Notes: generated by a model not told the origin, from the letters alone. Shown: positions 42,285 through 53,925, counted from the first letter of the stretch. The stretch: 64,000 nucleotides of DNA from Chaetoderma sp. LZ-2023a (GCA_034401795.1 CM067366.1:67788014-67852013); one strand, 5' to 3'. Program-made: numbers and translations.

Positions 42285-43214
42285 ATGAATTTCTCAAACG
42301 GGACACGTCTAACTACAGCTGAATTCTCAACCGGAGATCATGTTTATCGAGTAATTGTTCTTATACTGTCTTGCACTGGGAACACACTAGTCATTGTCAC
42401 TGTGTATAAAAGAAGAATTTTACATACCTTTTCATGGTATTTAGTTGCTAATTTGAGTGTGGCCGATTTGTTACTAACATCTATCTCGTTCACTATAGAT
42501 TTTCTATCCAGCGTGATTGGCGTTCCGGCGCATACGATAATAATTTGTCCAATCCGTGGGTACCTCGAAACATGTTTTTCGTTGTCAGAAATGTATTTAA
42601 TGATGTCTATTAGCATCGACCGATACTTGGCATGCGTCAGGCCCTTAGATTATTACCGGATTATGACACACAAACATTTCATCATTATGGTCTTATCCTG
42701 TTGGTGTCTTGGAGCCTGTGTTGCAACTGTACCTTTTACAGGGTTAGGGGCATATGTGTATTCTGATAACATTGGGTTTTGTACTTTGGAGTTCTCAAAG
42801 CGGAAAGAAACAATGATTGGTGTTCAAATCATAGGTTTTGTGTGCGTTTATCCATGTATTTCCACTAGTATTATATTGTACCACCGGATATACAAGGAAA
42901 GCAAACGAATACAGCCCACATGGACAGTGGATGAACACGGTACTATAACCATCGCACCGCCACGGTACAGAAAAACATTAATAACTATGTTAATTGTAGG
43001 TAGTATTTTTGTAATATTCTTAATTCCTTTCACCACTGTGCAAGCTTGTGTAATATTTATTGACGATAGTCATCATAACGCTAACATAGAGCGGGCTGAT
43101 AAAATAGTCCATCTTCTATACTGGCTAAAATGGTGCACAAACCCGTTTGTTTACGGATTCTACAATGCACAGTTTCGTCATGAGAGTATTAAACTGCTCA
43201 GAAGAGGCGCTTAG
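42285..43214 (+). CDS. class A (rhodopsin-like) G protein-coupled receptor, single exon
   Basis: 309 residues, uninterrupted. ATG 42285 is used: the frame upstream reaches back only six codons to a GTG, and the next residues MNFSNGT carry two N-glycosylation sites (N2, N5) expected of an extracellular N-terminus. Seven hydrophobic segments fit TM1 (about 21-43, GN at 32-33), TM2 (NLSVAD, D61), TM3 (C89 at its start; DRY at 112-114), TM4 (W140), TM5 (P190), TM6 (P248) and TM7 (NPFVY 286-290). C166 in the second extracellular loop would pair with C89. TM6 lacks the usual CWxP, reading FLIP. The opsin retinal-lysine position holds Trp, so it is not an opsin. The C-tail is short. It acts at the plasma membrane through G proteins; the ligand cannot be told. 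The subfamily is unassigned. Confidence 0.92.
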   Translation: MNFSNGTRLTTAEFSTGDHVYRVIVLILSCTGNTLVIVTVYKRRILHTFSWYLVANLSVADLLLTSISFTIDFLSSVIGVPAHTIIICPIRGYLETCFSLSEMYLMMSISIDRYLACVRPLDYYRIMTHKHFIIMVLSCWCLGACVATVPFTGLGAYVYSDNIGFCTLEFSKRKETMIGVQIIGFVCVYPCISTSIILYHRIYKESKRIQPTWTVDEHGTITIAPPRYRKTLITMLIVGSIFVIFLIPFTTVQACVIFIDDSHHNANIERADKIVHLLYWLKWCTNPFVYGFYNAQFRHESIKLLRRGA

Positions 43215-43237
43215 ATCTTGCGTACTATCCAATCTGT

Positions 43238-43466
43238 TTAACCCTTTAATAGTACAAGTTTTCAAAATTTTTACTTTCTGATAGAAAATGCCCATTTGCA
43301 GAACAAGACTATTTTTGAAAATTTACCACTGGAATGACTGGCTCAATTATCGAGCCAGTCATTCCAGTGTTAAATTTTCAAAAATAGTCCTCTTGGACTG
43401 CAAATGGGCATTTCTCGAGATGACTGCAGAAGCCATTTTTGGCTGATACCATTGTTAAAGGGTTAT
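43238..43466. repeat. M1 MITE just downstream of the GPCR
   Basis: Begins TTAACCCTTTAATAG 23 bp after the GPCR stop and ends TTGTTAAAGGGTTAT. The long hairpin would fall in the receptor's 3' UTR. Confidence 0.9.
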
Positions 43467-43839
43467 CTGTGTTGTCATCGACAACAGTCTATCGCTGGTA
43501 ATTCTAAAGTGGGTTGGTAACAACTTTATTATTAGGCGATAATCAGTATATTATTAACTAGGCCACCATGGCAGGTATTAAACAGCATACATACCAGCAA
43601 ACTGGATATTGTTCTGTGTGTTTTCACAAGACAAGTTTAGGAGACAAAACTGCAGACATTGTAACGATGTGGCGCAAAACTGATACCATGATATATCAGT
43701 TAATCCTGTCACTGCTAATGGACTAGTGTGAGAGAATATGGTGATATAGAGTTTATTGTAAAGGCAGAAGTCCAAGCTAAACATGTGACTACTTGACCCT
43801 GATCATCAACTAACAAAATTACAACCATTTTATAAGGAT

Positions 43840-43935
43840 TTAAACACTTTAATGGTCAAGCCGGTGAAGACCAGCCACTGCAGTTCTCTTGAGAAATGGA
43901 CATTTGCATGCCAAGAGAAGACTAATTGAGGATTC
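43840..43935. repeat. half M1 MITE
   Basis: AACACTTTAATGGTCAAG to GGACATTTGCATGCCAAGAG; the second half is missing. Confidence 0.6.
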
Positions 43936-43954
43936 CAGTTTCTCAGTCAATCAT

Positions 43955-44330
43955 ATGACGTCAATCAACTACGTGACATGTAGGATGACATCATAATCAA
44001 ATACATCATGAATGATGTAGCTAAGTTCGTCATGAACGTTTGCTTAATGACGGACTAAGCGTTGTTATGTATAAATTGTATGTCTACTATTTAATAAACA
44101 TTCTGTTGAATATTTTGAACTGATTTGATTGCGCACTATTGCTACCATAGGCAGCAATAGCACCCAGACAAATTAGTCTGAAAATATTCAACAGCTTATC
44201 TGTATAGTTTTCTGGAAATTGAGATTTAGAGTGCAGGGATCGATCGATTCCAACATGGGTAAAGCATGAGTGGAGCTTAGCTAGAGATGAGTGGGCAATA
44301 GCTAAAACTGGATTCCTCCATTGGCTTGAT
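43955..44330 (-). mobile_element. M2 element copy, reverse orientation
   Basis: Palindrome 44103-44194 (TTGCTACC/GGCAGCAATAG centre). Flanks include ATGATGTCAT-like text on the left and GATCGATCGATTCC, GTGGAGCTTAGC on the right, i.e. the reverse of 62580-62960. Confidence 0.7.
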
Positions 44331-44589
44331 GACTGGCTTGATAAATGAGCTGTGACAACAATAATTTTTTCTAAGCGGGCAAATGGCCACAATAAGCAAA
44401 CATTTCAATTTTCTTAACAAATTGTGACAAATAGGGCTATAGTTTGAGAAAGCTTCGGTATTTAAAATAATCTCCACAAATTTAACTATGAACAGTTATA
44501 AGCTTAAGTGCATCCCAGACATGAATGCTTGACCTTTCATATTCCAAACCAATTCAATTATTTATTGAAACTTGGGGAATGGGGTAGTT

Positions 44590-44800
44590 CAATAACGCCA
44601 GCCAAAATGCCTTCTGCAGTGGTCCTGAGGAATATCATTTGCCAGCCTAAAGACCATGACAAAATGTATAACTGCAGTGCCTGGTTCGATAACCGAGTTG
44701 GCTATTTGAGTGGAAAGTTAAAATAAATAACCTTTTGTTCCGCAAATGGACATTTTCTGAGAAAACTGAAATTCTCTTGACCAAATTTGACCATTAAAAG
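44590..44800. repeat. M1 MITE, degenerate
   Basis: GCCAAAATGCCTTCTGCAG arm, a decayed centre (GGTTCGATAACCGAG) and GCAAATGGACATTTTCTGAG arm. Confidence 0.65.
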
Positions 44801-45100
44801 TTTGATATCTCACACTCTATGGGGCTTTGTTAGTTGTTCAGAAAGATTCAGATTTTCTTTTGTCTGTTACTGTAGTACAATAATTAATACACGGTTGAGG
44901 TGTTTGTGCTTGCTTTGAGAGATTTTTGTGCCCATCTGAGTTATCTGACAGTCACTCTATAGTGGCCATTGCACTAATTTATACCTGTAAGCAATGTGTG
45001 TATGTCTGCTTAACTTTAGGTAAGGCATCCGAGGTCTATGGAAAACTATAGTAGCCTGCTAGGCGTATACCTGACCTCACACACATGATTCAGCATATAT
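44801..45100. other. unassigned intergenic stretch
   Basis: No recognised element or gene. Confidence 0.35.
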
Positions 45101-45311
45101 ATAACTCTTTAATGACTAAATTTGCTCTTATTAAGTGTCATTTTGTAGGCCAAGAGATTAATTTTGAAAATATACCACCGGAATGGCTGACTCGGTTACC
45201 GAGAGGCATTTTAGTGGTAAATTTTTTAAAATAGTCTTCTCTTGGTTTGCAAATGTACATTCCTCAAGACCACTATATAGGCTAGTTTCGGCCGACTTTG
45301 TCGTGGGTTAA
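45101..45311. repeat. M1 MITE, diverged
   Basis: TAACTCTTTAATGAC to GTGGGTTAA, with both arms and a diverged centre. Confidence 0.75.
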
Positions 45312-45329
45312 AAATCTCTGACCATAGCA

Positions 45330-46012
45330 AGTTCTGAGATTTGTTTTTTTGCTCATGTGGCTCTGTAGATGCGAAAATACATGTTCTCTGAGGAAATCCT
45401 TTTCAAAATGTCTCGCCTGTCTCCTGTTTGTCACGGCGGCACAGTTGACCTTTGACCCTGTGACCTCCGTGTTATCATGCTGCTTCCCAACATTATATGT
45501 AACCATGTATTCAAGTTTAGTTCCAATAGGATTAACCAATCCTGAAATATAAATGATTTGCTGGAAAAACTTAAGGTTGAAAAAGCAGAGGTCAAATAGC
45601 AATATTATAATGGCCTTGACCTTTGACCTGGTGACATCATAAGCAACCAGGTACCCAAGTTGTGTTCCCATTAGGGTTAAGCAATCCCGAAATATAACAT
45701 GATAAGATTTGCTAATTCTAAAAACTTAACATTGAAAAATAACCGAGTTTTGTACAGGTCAGAATGACCTTGACCTTCGATGTTGTAACTTCAGTGTCAG
45801 CATGCTGCTTCCTAACATTAAAGGTAACAATGTATCCAAGTTTACCTCCAATAGGTACAGGTCACAGTGACCTTGACCTTTGACCTTATGATCTCATGCC
45901 GCTTCCTAAGAGTATTTGCTAAACACAAAAACCTAACATTGTTGACGCCGTCGTCATCGCCATCGGAAAAGTAGCACATATTTCTCACTTTCTGCTTCGC
46001 AGGTGAGACAAG
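45330..46012. repeat. tandem-cored repeat with TGACCTTTGACC motifs
   Basis: Segments with GACCTTTGACC recur near 45448, 45617, 45769 and 45870, each followed by AACATTA..GTAACCA-type text. It ends GCTTCGCAGGTGAGAC, sharing the CAGGTGAG terminus of elements P1 and P2. Confidence 0.7.
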
Positions 46013-46247
46013 AATCATCTCCGAGGTGTATGGAAAAACTCTACATGCACAAATATGGAAGCCTTAACCATCGAATTTGTTCAAGTAAATTTTAATTTTC
46101 TCACGAAAATGTTCATTTGTAGACCAAAGAGAAGACTTTTTTTGAAAATTTACCACTGGAATGACTGGCTCTGTTATTGAGCCAGTCATTCCAGTGGTAA
46201 ATATTAAAAAATAGTCTCATCTTGGACTGCAAATGGACATTTCTCAA

Positions 46248-49200
46248 CCCCTGTTTAAGACTATATGCTCGGCCTCAGCGTGGTGCAGGGGTGTAACCAA
46301 CTGGGTGTCAATCCAGACATTTGGAGGGGCTAACCAGAGCATTATGCACAACGCTAATGAAATGACACCTGGGAGATCGAATCAACCGAAATGGTGCTCG
46401 CCCTGTGAGGATCTGCCAGGCAGGTGCAGCGCCGGGCTCCACGCCTCGAAGGAGCCCACCCTCAGCTACTGGAGGTCCCATCAACTCGTCTTGTGGAGCC
46501 AGGGGACGAGGATGGAGAGCTACTGGCCAACCGAAAGAGAAGACCAAACCCAAAGAGAACCCCAGTATCAACATCATGCACTGGAACGCAGAAGGGGTTA
46601 CCAACAAGAAATCAGAGCCCGAACAGTTCCTGTACAAAAACAACATTGATATCTGCTGCAGCCAAGAGACACACCTGCAAGAAGGAAAACCACTTAAGAT
46701 CAGAGGTTACCAGATTTTCCGGTGTGATCGAAGAGGAAGAAAGAAAGGCGGGGTGATCACCTTGGTCCGAAACAGCGTGAGCGCCAGCCAGATCAAAACC
46801 TTTATAGAAGAGGCAGAATATATCAAGATCAAGGTAACAACCAGCAACTCTGTGATTGACATTGTCAATTATTACTGCCCTAATGACAAGAATCTCTCAC
46901 TTGAAACAATCCAGGTCCCGGACTGCCACTTCCTCATTGCGGGAGACTTTAATAGCCAGTCCCAGAGCTGGGGATACAGAACACTTGACAAACGAGGAGA
47001 AGACATTGAAGCATGGCAAGATGAAAAGCTGCTTTTACTTGTCAATGATCCCACAGATCAGCCTACCTTCTACTCGCGCCGATGGCACTCGACAACAACA
47101 CTGGACTTGGCATTTTGTACAGAAGACATTCACAGAAACCTCAGTAGAGTGGTCGGATCGTAGTTAGTAGGAAGCGACCACTGCCCAGTCCTCCTCTCTC
47201 TTTCTGGAAGTATTTCGACAAGTTCACCTCAACATCCAAGGTGGAACTACACAAAGACAAATTGGAGTCTGTTCGGCATTCGTTCCAATACGCGTACCCA
47301 AAATATAGCAGTAGAAGGGAGAAACATCAACAATGTGGTCAAGGACTTTAATTCAAGTATCCTCAAGGCTGCCAACGAAGCGATTCCTCGAGGGTTCAGG
47401 AAAAACTACTGCCCCTACTGGACAACAGAACTGCAAGCAGCACATGATAAACTAGACAAGGCCAGAGAAGATGCAGAGGGTAATCCCTGTCATGAAAACC
47501 ACTTCACGCTACAACAAACTAAAGCCAGGTATCTAAAGACCAAGCTGGAGGCCAAAAGAAGAAGCTGGAGGGAAAAGACGTTTAATTTAAGGGTTTAATT
47601 TAGAGAGAGACACCACAAAGCTATGGAGACTGACTAACGCACTGAATGATGAGGGTGTTAGGGAAGAGAAGATTACTCTTGAAGAAGATGGACAAACACT
47701 GACAGGAAAGATGGCTGCAGATGCCTTTGCGAAGGCATATGCAAAAGAAAGCAACATTTCTATACCACGAATGCGTCAAAAAGAGGTTAGAAAAGAGCAA
47801 AAGGAAAGAACAGGCACCAACACTCACGATGCAATGAAAGTTGACATTAGTTTAGCAGAACTGAAGAAGACTATCCGGCAATTGAAGAAGTAGAAATCTC
47901 CCGGGCCAGATGGCATTACGAATGAAATGATCCAACACCTTGGTAATGCATCTCTTCGCAAGTTGCTAGACAACTTTAATCTCAGTTGGACCAATGGAGA
48001 GGTTCCTCAGTGCTGGAAGGAAGCCAGAATGACTCCTATTCTGAAAAAAGGGAAGAACAAGACGAAAGAGCTGAGCTACCGTCCTATCAGTCTTACAAGC
48101 TGCATATGCAAGACAATGGAGCGCATCATCAACCAGCGGTTGCAGTGGTACCTGGAGTTGGAGAACATTATAGTTTCAGAGCAGGCCGGCTTCAGAAGAT
48201 ACAGGAGCACAGAAGATCAAACAACACATCTTGCACAGGTCATAGAGGACACTTCAAGCCAAAAAGGTGATGCTAGCTGCCTTTATCGATCTGCAGAAGG
48301 CATTTGACAAGGTGTGGAAGGATGGCCTCCTCATGAAGCTCTGGCGCACAGGCATCGGTTACAACATGTTCCGATGGACCAAGTCATACCTACACAATCG
48401 CAGAGCTAGGGTGCTGGTGGATGGACAATCAGGACAGAATGTATTGCTGAGACAAGGGGTGCCACAAGGCGGAGTATTATCACCAACTCCGTTCATGCGC
48501 TTCATTAATGACATTGTAGCAGAGCTGCCCAATGGGATCCAAGCAGCCCTCTATGCAGATGACCTCGTACTCTTGTGCACCGAGGAGTACACAACAACTG
48601 CCACGTACAGAATGCAGCTCGCCTTGGACAGAATTACAGCTTGGGCCAATCGTTGGTGTATTACCATCAACAAAAGAAAAATCATCAGCCATGCTATTCT
48701 CACTGTCCACCAAAACCAAGGTTGGCAATTTGACACTGGGCGGTACTCCACTCGAGTACGAGGACCAGCAGACATACCTGGGAGTCACATATGACAGAAG
48801 ATTAACATGGAAGGAGCACATCCAGAATGCAGAGGCAAGGGCCAGAAGAAAGCTAAAAATCATGAGGAAGCTGGCAGGAACAAAGTGGTGTGCCAATGAA
48901 AGGATCCTCAAGACCATCTACCTAGGTGCTGTACGACCACACCTTGAGTATGGATCCAGCTCATGGATGACAGCAGCTAAATCTCATCAACAGAACCTCG
49001 ACAGAGTACAAAACCAGGCACTGCGCATCATCACTGGTGGAATGAGATCAACACCAATAGAAAAAATGGAGCAGACAGCAGGCATCCCCCCACTTAGCAA
49101 AGGAAGGGAATGCATAGCACTGATCCAAGCTGTAAAGTTCAAATCGTTCAGCAACCACCCGATGAAGATCAGGCAAGCACAGCTGTCATCAGGAAGACTT

Positions 49201-50228
49201 AAAAGATCAAGTTTTGTGAAAGAGACAAAAGCACTTCAAAGGAAACACCAAGAAATGTTGCCAGCACAAATAGAAGACCCAAACCACACCCTTGATCCTC
49301 CAACCTGGGAAAACAAACTAGAGAGCATAGCTGTTCGCACCACAGTACCTCATCTCACAACCAAAGATGAACACAGTGATGTGAGCAAGAAGGCCCTGAC
49401 CCTAGCCATGCTGGAAGAAATGTACCCTCAGGAGACATGGATAAGGATCTACACAAATGGATCAGCCAAAGATGCAATTAGGAGCGGAGGTGCCGGACTG
49501 CACATACAGTATCCAAACGGACAACATGAGTCAGCTGCAATACTGACAGGCAAACACTGCACAAACTACAGAGCTGAAGTCGAAGCACTGGTTCATGCAG
49601 CTAATACCATCAGAACAGCAGACCCTATTGCACTGATTGTCTTTTTATCTGATGCCCGCTCCGTCCTTGAGGCTATCACCAAAGGTAAGCTGCCACAACT
49701 TGAAGAAGCGCTACAAACCATCAAATGCTTTCGGATAGCACTGCAGTGGATCCCCTCACACCATGGAGTCCAAGGAAATGAGGAAGCAGACAAGATGGCA
49801 AAGGTGGGTGCAGAAGAGAATCAGACAGAAAACATGGTTACCCATACAGAGATGAAGACTATCATCAAGTCACTCTATAGAACACCTCAATCAGAAGATG
49901 CCTACCATCATCTCTCGAGGCCAGAGCAAGTGACCATTTTTCGTCCACGAACTGGACACAACAGACTAAACCAACACATGTACAGGCGGTTCCACCTTAC
50001 GACATCGCCCGCGTATCCTTGTGGAGAAGCAGAACAGACCACAGAGCACATACTTCAATGTTGCAGTACGTATCAGCTGCTGAGAGAAGAGATCTGGCCT
50101 TTGTCAACCTCTTTTCTTGAAAAGCTGTATGGGCCTGTGTTAGAACTGCAGAAAACCACAGATTTCATCTTGAGAACGGCTCTCCAAGTGTGATACCAGC
50201 GATTGAAAAGAAGAAGAAGAAGAAGACT
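46248..50228 (+). mobile_element. I/Nimb-like non-LTR retrotransposon (EN-RT-RNase H), 3.98 kb
   Basis: Flanked by an 8-bp target duplication TTTCTCAA (46240-46247 and 50229-50236) and ending in a (GAA)n-type tail (50205-50227). It encodes one long polyprotein, no longer intact. No first ORF (Gag-like) is visible before the endonuclease, so it is probably 5'-truncated or lacks one. Confidence 0.9.
46405..50193 (+). pseudogene. EN-RT-RNase H polyprotein of the I/Nimb-like LINE, broken
   Basis: In order: EEP endonuclease (INIMHWNAEGV, QETHL, IAGDFNSQS, then GSDHCPV); RT (SYRPISLTS, FIDLQKAFDKV, GVPQGG, LYADDLVLL); RNase H (YTNGSA, YRAEVEAL, LSDARSV, WIPSHHGVQGNEEAD); and a C-terminal Cys/His segment (CGEAEQTTEHILQCC). 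Five lesions: TAG at 47161-47163 just before the SDH motif; an 11-bp duplication near 47587 with TAA at 47596; TAG at 47891-47893; a 1-nt frameshift near 48253; another near 48680. The RNase H catalytic Asp of YTDGS is Asn. RNase H after RT points to the I group; the Nimb assignment is tentative. Confidence 0.85.
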
Positions 50229-50394
50229 TTTCTCAAGACCACTGCAGAAGCCATCTTTAGCTGATATGAGTGTTAAAGAGTTAAAGTCCACTTAATACTG
50301 TGTATGATAGTTAACTAATTCTTATATGTGAAAGTCCATGCATGAAGGACGAAGATAGTCTCTGGGGATTTCCTGATCAATATAATCCCCAAAA

Positions 50395-50720
50395 GAGGGA
50401 TGGATCCACTTCTAGGGATGCATCGGCCCGTTTCTAAGCAAAGCCCACTTTTTTATGCATGTTGGAATCAATTTATAGACTGAATCCTGAATTCCCGGAA
50501 TCTCAATTTCAAGGTAACTATACAGGTAAGCTATTGAATATTTTTAAAACTAATTTGACTGGGTGCTGTTGCTGCCTATACCTCTGAGACTCAAAATATT
50601 CAACGGAATGTTTATTAATTATTAAATCCATCAAAGACACCCAATTCATACACTTGACATACTTTTCAATGTTCATGACGAAGTTAGATACGTCACAATG
50701 ATCGTGATGTCAGCTAATAA
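50395..50720 (+). mobile_element. M2 element copy, right hairpin arm shortened
   Basis: Core 50531-50605; flanks match 34310-34720 (AGCAAAGCCCAC; TTCATACACTTGACA; CACAATGATCGTGATGTCA). Confidence 0.65.
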
Positions 50721-51410
50721 TACTTACTATGAGTATTGGGGGGTTTTTCCCCCATATTTTTCACTCCATACGAAGAAAGCAGCAATACTGACGACCAGTA
50801 TCGAGGAATATATTGATCAGGAAACTTGTGCATGGAATTTTATGCATGGATGTTAAGTACTGTATCATGTATCTTGGTTTCCAAAAAACTAATAATTGTT
50901 ACATTGAATTATTATTTATTAAAATGTTTATTAAAATACAAGTTATAAAAATACAGTAATAACAAAAGCAATCAGATTGCAGATTGTTTTGCAGGTTTTT
51001 GTCACAAATTTCTGATTTTCTGCATTTGTTTAATTTTTCTTTGAAGCATGACCAAAGTTACAGTATGTGATCCAATCCAGATCCATGTCTTAATCCGGAT
51101 CACAACCAGTCTGGAAATGCTCTCATATGGTAACAAAATTTATCCTGTTAGAATTTGAGACAAATCGGATGACGGTTTTTTTAGCTACAGCTCTGGACAG
51201 ACAGAGGTAGACAGACAGACAAACATCCTCTTCTTACTGGGTGAAGGTAATAAATTAGTTATAAAATAATTCAACCATTTCATTCCATATTCACAGAAAC
51301 TGGGGTGGATTTTATAAAACTTCAAATAAGAAATTTTCTAATTAAGAAAATTTCTACACCAACCTGCCCATTCTAACCAATCAAATGTCAGTTGCCATGA
51401 ATATGTACTG
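50721..51410. other. unassigned intergenic stretch
   Basis: Low-complexity AT-rich sequence; an ACAGACAGACAAACA run near 51205-51225. No gene recognised. Confidence 0.35.
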
Positions 51411-51642
51411 AACCCTTTAACGCTTAAATTTGTTCAAAAAAATTTTCATTCTCGCCTAGAAAATGTCCATTTGCAGACCAAGAGAAGACTACTTTTGAAA
51501 TTTTACCATTGGAATGACTGGCTCGGTTATCGAGCCAGTCAGTTCGTGGTAAATTTTCAAAAATAGTCTCTTGGTCTGCAAATGGACATTTCTCAAGACC
51601 TGCAGAAGCCGTTTTTGTCTGATATGAGTGTTAAAGGGTTAA
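51411..51642. repeat. M1 MITE, near-consensus
   Basis: Both arms and the GGCTCGGTTATCGAGCC centre intact. The right end TTAA (51639-51642) is shared with the next copy. Confidence 0.9.
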
Positions 51643-51872
51643 TGGTCAGGATTTTTCACCAAAAAAGTCCTCTGCAGTGGCCCTGAGGAATGTCCATTTG
51701 CAGGCCAAGATAAGACAATTTTTTTTAATTTATCACTGTACTGGTTGACTCGATTATCGAGTCAGTCATTTCAGTGGTAAATTTTCAAAAATACTCTTAT
51801 CTTCGCCTCCAAATGGACATTCCTCAAGGATACTGCAGAGGACGGTTTCCCGGATTGGCCATTAAAGGGTGA
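51639..51872. repeat. M1 MITE, inverted relative to its neighbour
   Basis: Begins at the same TTAA that ends the preceding copy and ends GCCATTAAAGGGTGAA. Confidence 0.85.
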
Positions 51873-52505
51873 AGAAAGAGTCTCTTAACCTAAGAAAGTG
51901 TTATGAAATCCACACCATGGTTTCACTTTCCTGGTTGCTTGGCAAGGGAGATAACTCTTATCATATAAAATTACTTTCCCCTGATGTGAGCCAGCTGTTA
52001 TATCAGTGAATTCCTCAATAGTTATTTATAAATCATAGGAGTTATTTCCCTTGTTGTATATGAATATCAAAGGGTGAAACGCTTCCTGAATATTTTCACA
52101 ACACTGAATCAAAGCCATTGCTGTCGTTGGCAGAAATGACTCAGTTAAATAATTTTTTTAAATAGAAAGCAGGAATTTAACTCTTATGAGTAATGAATAT
52201 CGTTCACAATCATATAGAATAAAATAGGTTACGTCAATTATGAATCCTCACATACTTAGGCTAAAATCAGTTAAAATTCTCATGTAAAAAAATAATATAA
52301 TCCATTGATAATCAAATATGCAGCACAAAAAATTGTGCATCAATTAAGTATAGAATATTTCATTGAAAATTATTTGAATTTAAATGACATGGATGCCATA
52401 ATATATAAGCGTAGCAAAACATGGACCGACAGACATGTGCTTGAGGCTTGACATTAGCATCCAGCATGACACCATTATGTTTTGTGAAGAATGAAACATG
52501 CCTTA
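51873..52505. other. unassigned intergenic stretch
   Basis: AT-rich, with an M2/M3-like arm near 52085-52160 (GAATATTTTCACAACACTG, GCTGTCGTTGGCAG). No gene recognised. Confidence 0.35.
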
Positions 52506-52692
52506 TTAACCCCATAGCCCTTTAACAACCATATCAGACAAAAACAGCCTCTGCGTGGGCTTGAGAAGTATCTATCTGCAGACCAAGACAAGACCATGTC
52601 TGAAAATTTACTGGCTCGATAACCAAGTCAGTCATTCCAGTGGTAAATTTTCAAAAAAGTTTCTTGAACAAATCTTAGCGTTTAAGGGTTAA
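52506..52692. repeat. M1 MITE, short form
   Basis: TTAACC start and GGGTTAA end; part of the left centre is deleted. Confidence 0.8.
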
Positions 52693-52875
52693 CTCTCTCA
52701 CTGCTGCAAGCCACCAGACAATAGTTTCAATGAGCAAAAACTCTTGACTTGCTGAATATGTTGAAAAGTTAGCCACCAACAACTTTCAGTGAAATTGTTT
52801 TAAAAATATTTAACCGGTTCAGAGATGTAACCCTTGGAATACGTCATCCGCAAAACTCAGCAGTCAGACTGTTAA
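52689..52875. repeat. M3 element sharing a TTAA with the M1 before it
   Basis: TTAACTCTCTCACTGC ... CAGTCAGACTGTTAA; hairpin GTTAGCCACCAACAACTTTC in the centre. Confidence 0.75.
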
Positions 52876-52914
52876 ATTATCCAAACTTAACAAGAAAATC
52901 TCTGCATAATGAAT

Positions 52915-53048
52915 GTCCCTCAAATTTGCTCGGTTATCAGACCAGTCATTTCAGTGGTAAAATTTTGAATTTAGTCTTCTATTGGCCTGCAAATGGACAT
53001 TCCTCAACCACACTGCCGAGGCTGGTTTTTGGTCAGCTTGACCATTAA
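52915..53048. repeat. M1 MITE, right half
   Basis: CTCGGTTATCAGACCAGTC to GACCATTAA; shares TTAA 53045-53048 with the M3 copy that follows. Confidence 0.7.
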
Positions 53049-53276
53049 CTGTCTCGATACTATAAGCCACCAGACAATAACCTCAATGAGCAAAAACTCC
53101 TGCCTTGCTGAATATTTTGAAAATAATTTGACTGAAAGTTGTTGGCGGCTTAGCTCCCAACAACTTTCAGTCAAATCGTTTTCAAAATATTTAACAGGCC
53201 CATAGATATAACCCTTGGATTGCTTGGATTATATGTCGTCTGCAAAAGCTTTGCAGTTAGACAGCTAAAGGGTTAC
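53045..53276. repeat. M3 element, best-preserved copy
   Basis: TTAACTGTCT start and AGACAGCTAAAGGGTTA end. Centre: AAAGTTGTTGGCGGCTTAGC facing its complement. Confidence 0.8.
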
Positions 53277-53299
53277 GGAAATCCTCTCTTGTACAAAGT

Positions 53300-53500
53300 T
53301 TTAATATACCTACTAGCGACAGCACCCAGTCAAATTAGTTTCAGAATAGGCAACAGCTTACTTGTATAGTTTTCTGGAAATTGATAGCCATGAAGTTCAT
53401 GGATCGATCGATACTGACACTGGCGAAGTATGGGTAGAGTTTAGCTAAAGATGGGCATGGCATAGCTAAAACTGGATTCCCCCATTGGTTATGTGACCTT
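53300..53500 (-). repeat. M2 element, partial, reverse orientation
   Basis: AGCACCCAGTCAAATTAG arm, then GATCGATCGATAC and TAGAGTTTAGCTAAAG flank text. Confidence 0.6.
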
Positions 53501-53726
53501 GACCTTTGATGTTCTGACCCTAAAAAACGATGCCACTTCGTCAAGCCACTACGGGAAATTGTCATGTCATATGTTTATAGATGGTGATTTGATACTAAGT
53601 ACGACAGACACGTATGGATAGTGTGATATGTTCAAGAAACATACATGTACAATGTTCATCTAACAAACTTAAAAAGAATATTCGACTCGTCTTATACATC
53701 TCATGGAATGATTATCGTCTGCCTTC

Positions 53727-53808
53727 TCACGGTATAAAATACTTTGGTGTGCTCATATGAAATCTATGTTCACGGAAATATCCATGGCCTCTGTGGAACT
53801 GACCAAAT
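53727..53808 (-). CDS. CWH43: CWH43/PGAP2-interacting protein, last coding exon
   Basis: On the minus strand a pyrimidine-rich acceptor (CTTTTCCTCTTAG) precedes 53808. The exon supplies the last base of an Arg codon, then 26 residues ending HMSTPKYFIP and TGA (53727-53729). The ending HxFHMxTPKYF is the conserved C-terminus of CWH43-type proteins as I recall them. Phase matches the donor of the exon at 56574-56729. Too short to be seen as an open frame alone; found by splice phase and motif. Confidence 0.85.
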
Positions 53809-53925
53809 CTAAGAGGAAAAGCATACAAATATGCAAGCTTTAATGAAGATAATGTCAGTAGCTAATATATTCTCAGTCAAAGCTATCGTAAGTGCAACAT
53901 TAGCGCCGATAATATATGGTCAAGC

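Larger units (their letters stand above)
46064..50284. repeat. M1 MITE interrupted by a LINE
   Basis: Left part 46064-46247 and right part 50237-50284 together form one M1 copy with TTAA at both ends (46064-46067, 50281-50284). The LINE at 46248-50228 splits it inside the sequence GGACATTTCTCAAGACC. Confidence 0.9.

Noticed and set aside
46233..46649. Possible first ORF (Gag-like) of the I/Nimb-like LINE
   Set aside because: It begins inside the MITE, overlaps the endonuclease in another frame and has no zinc-knuckle motif.
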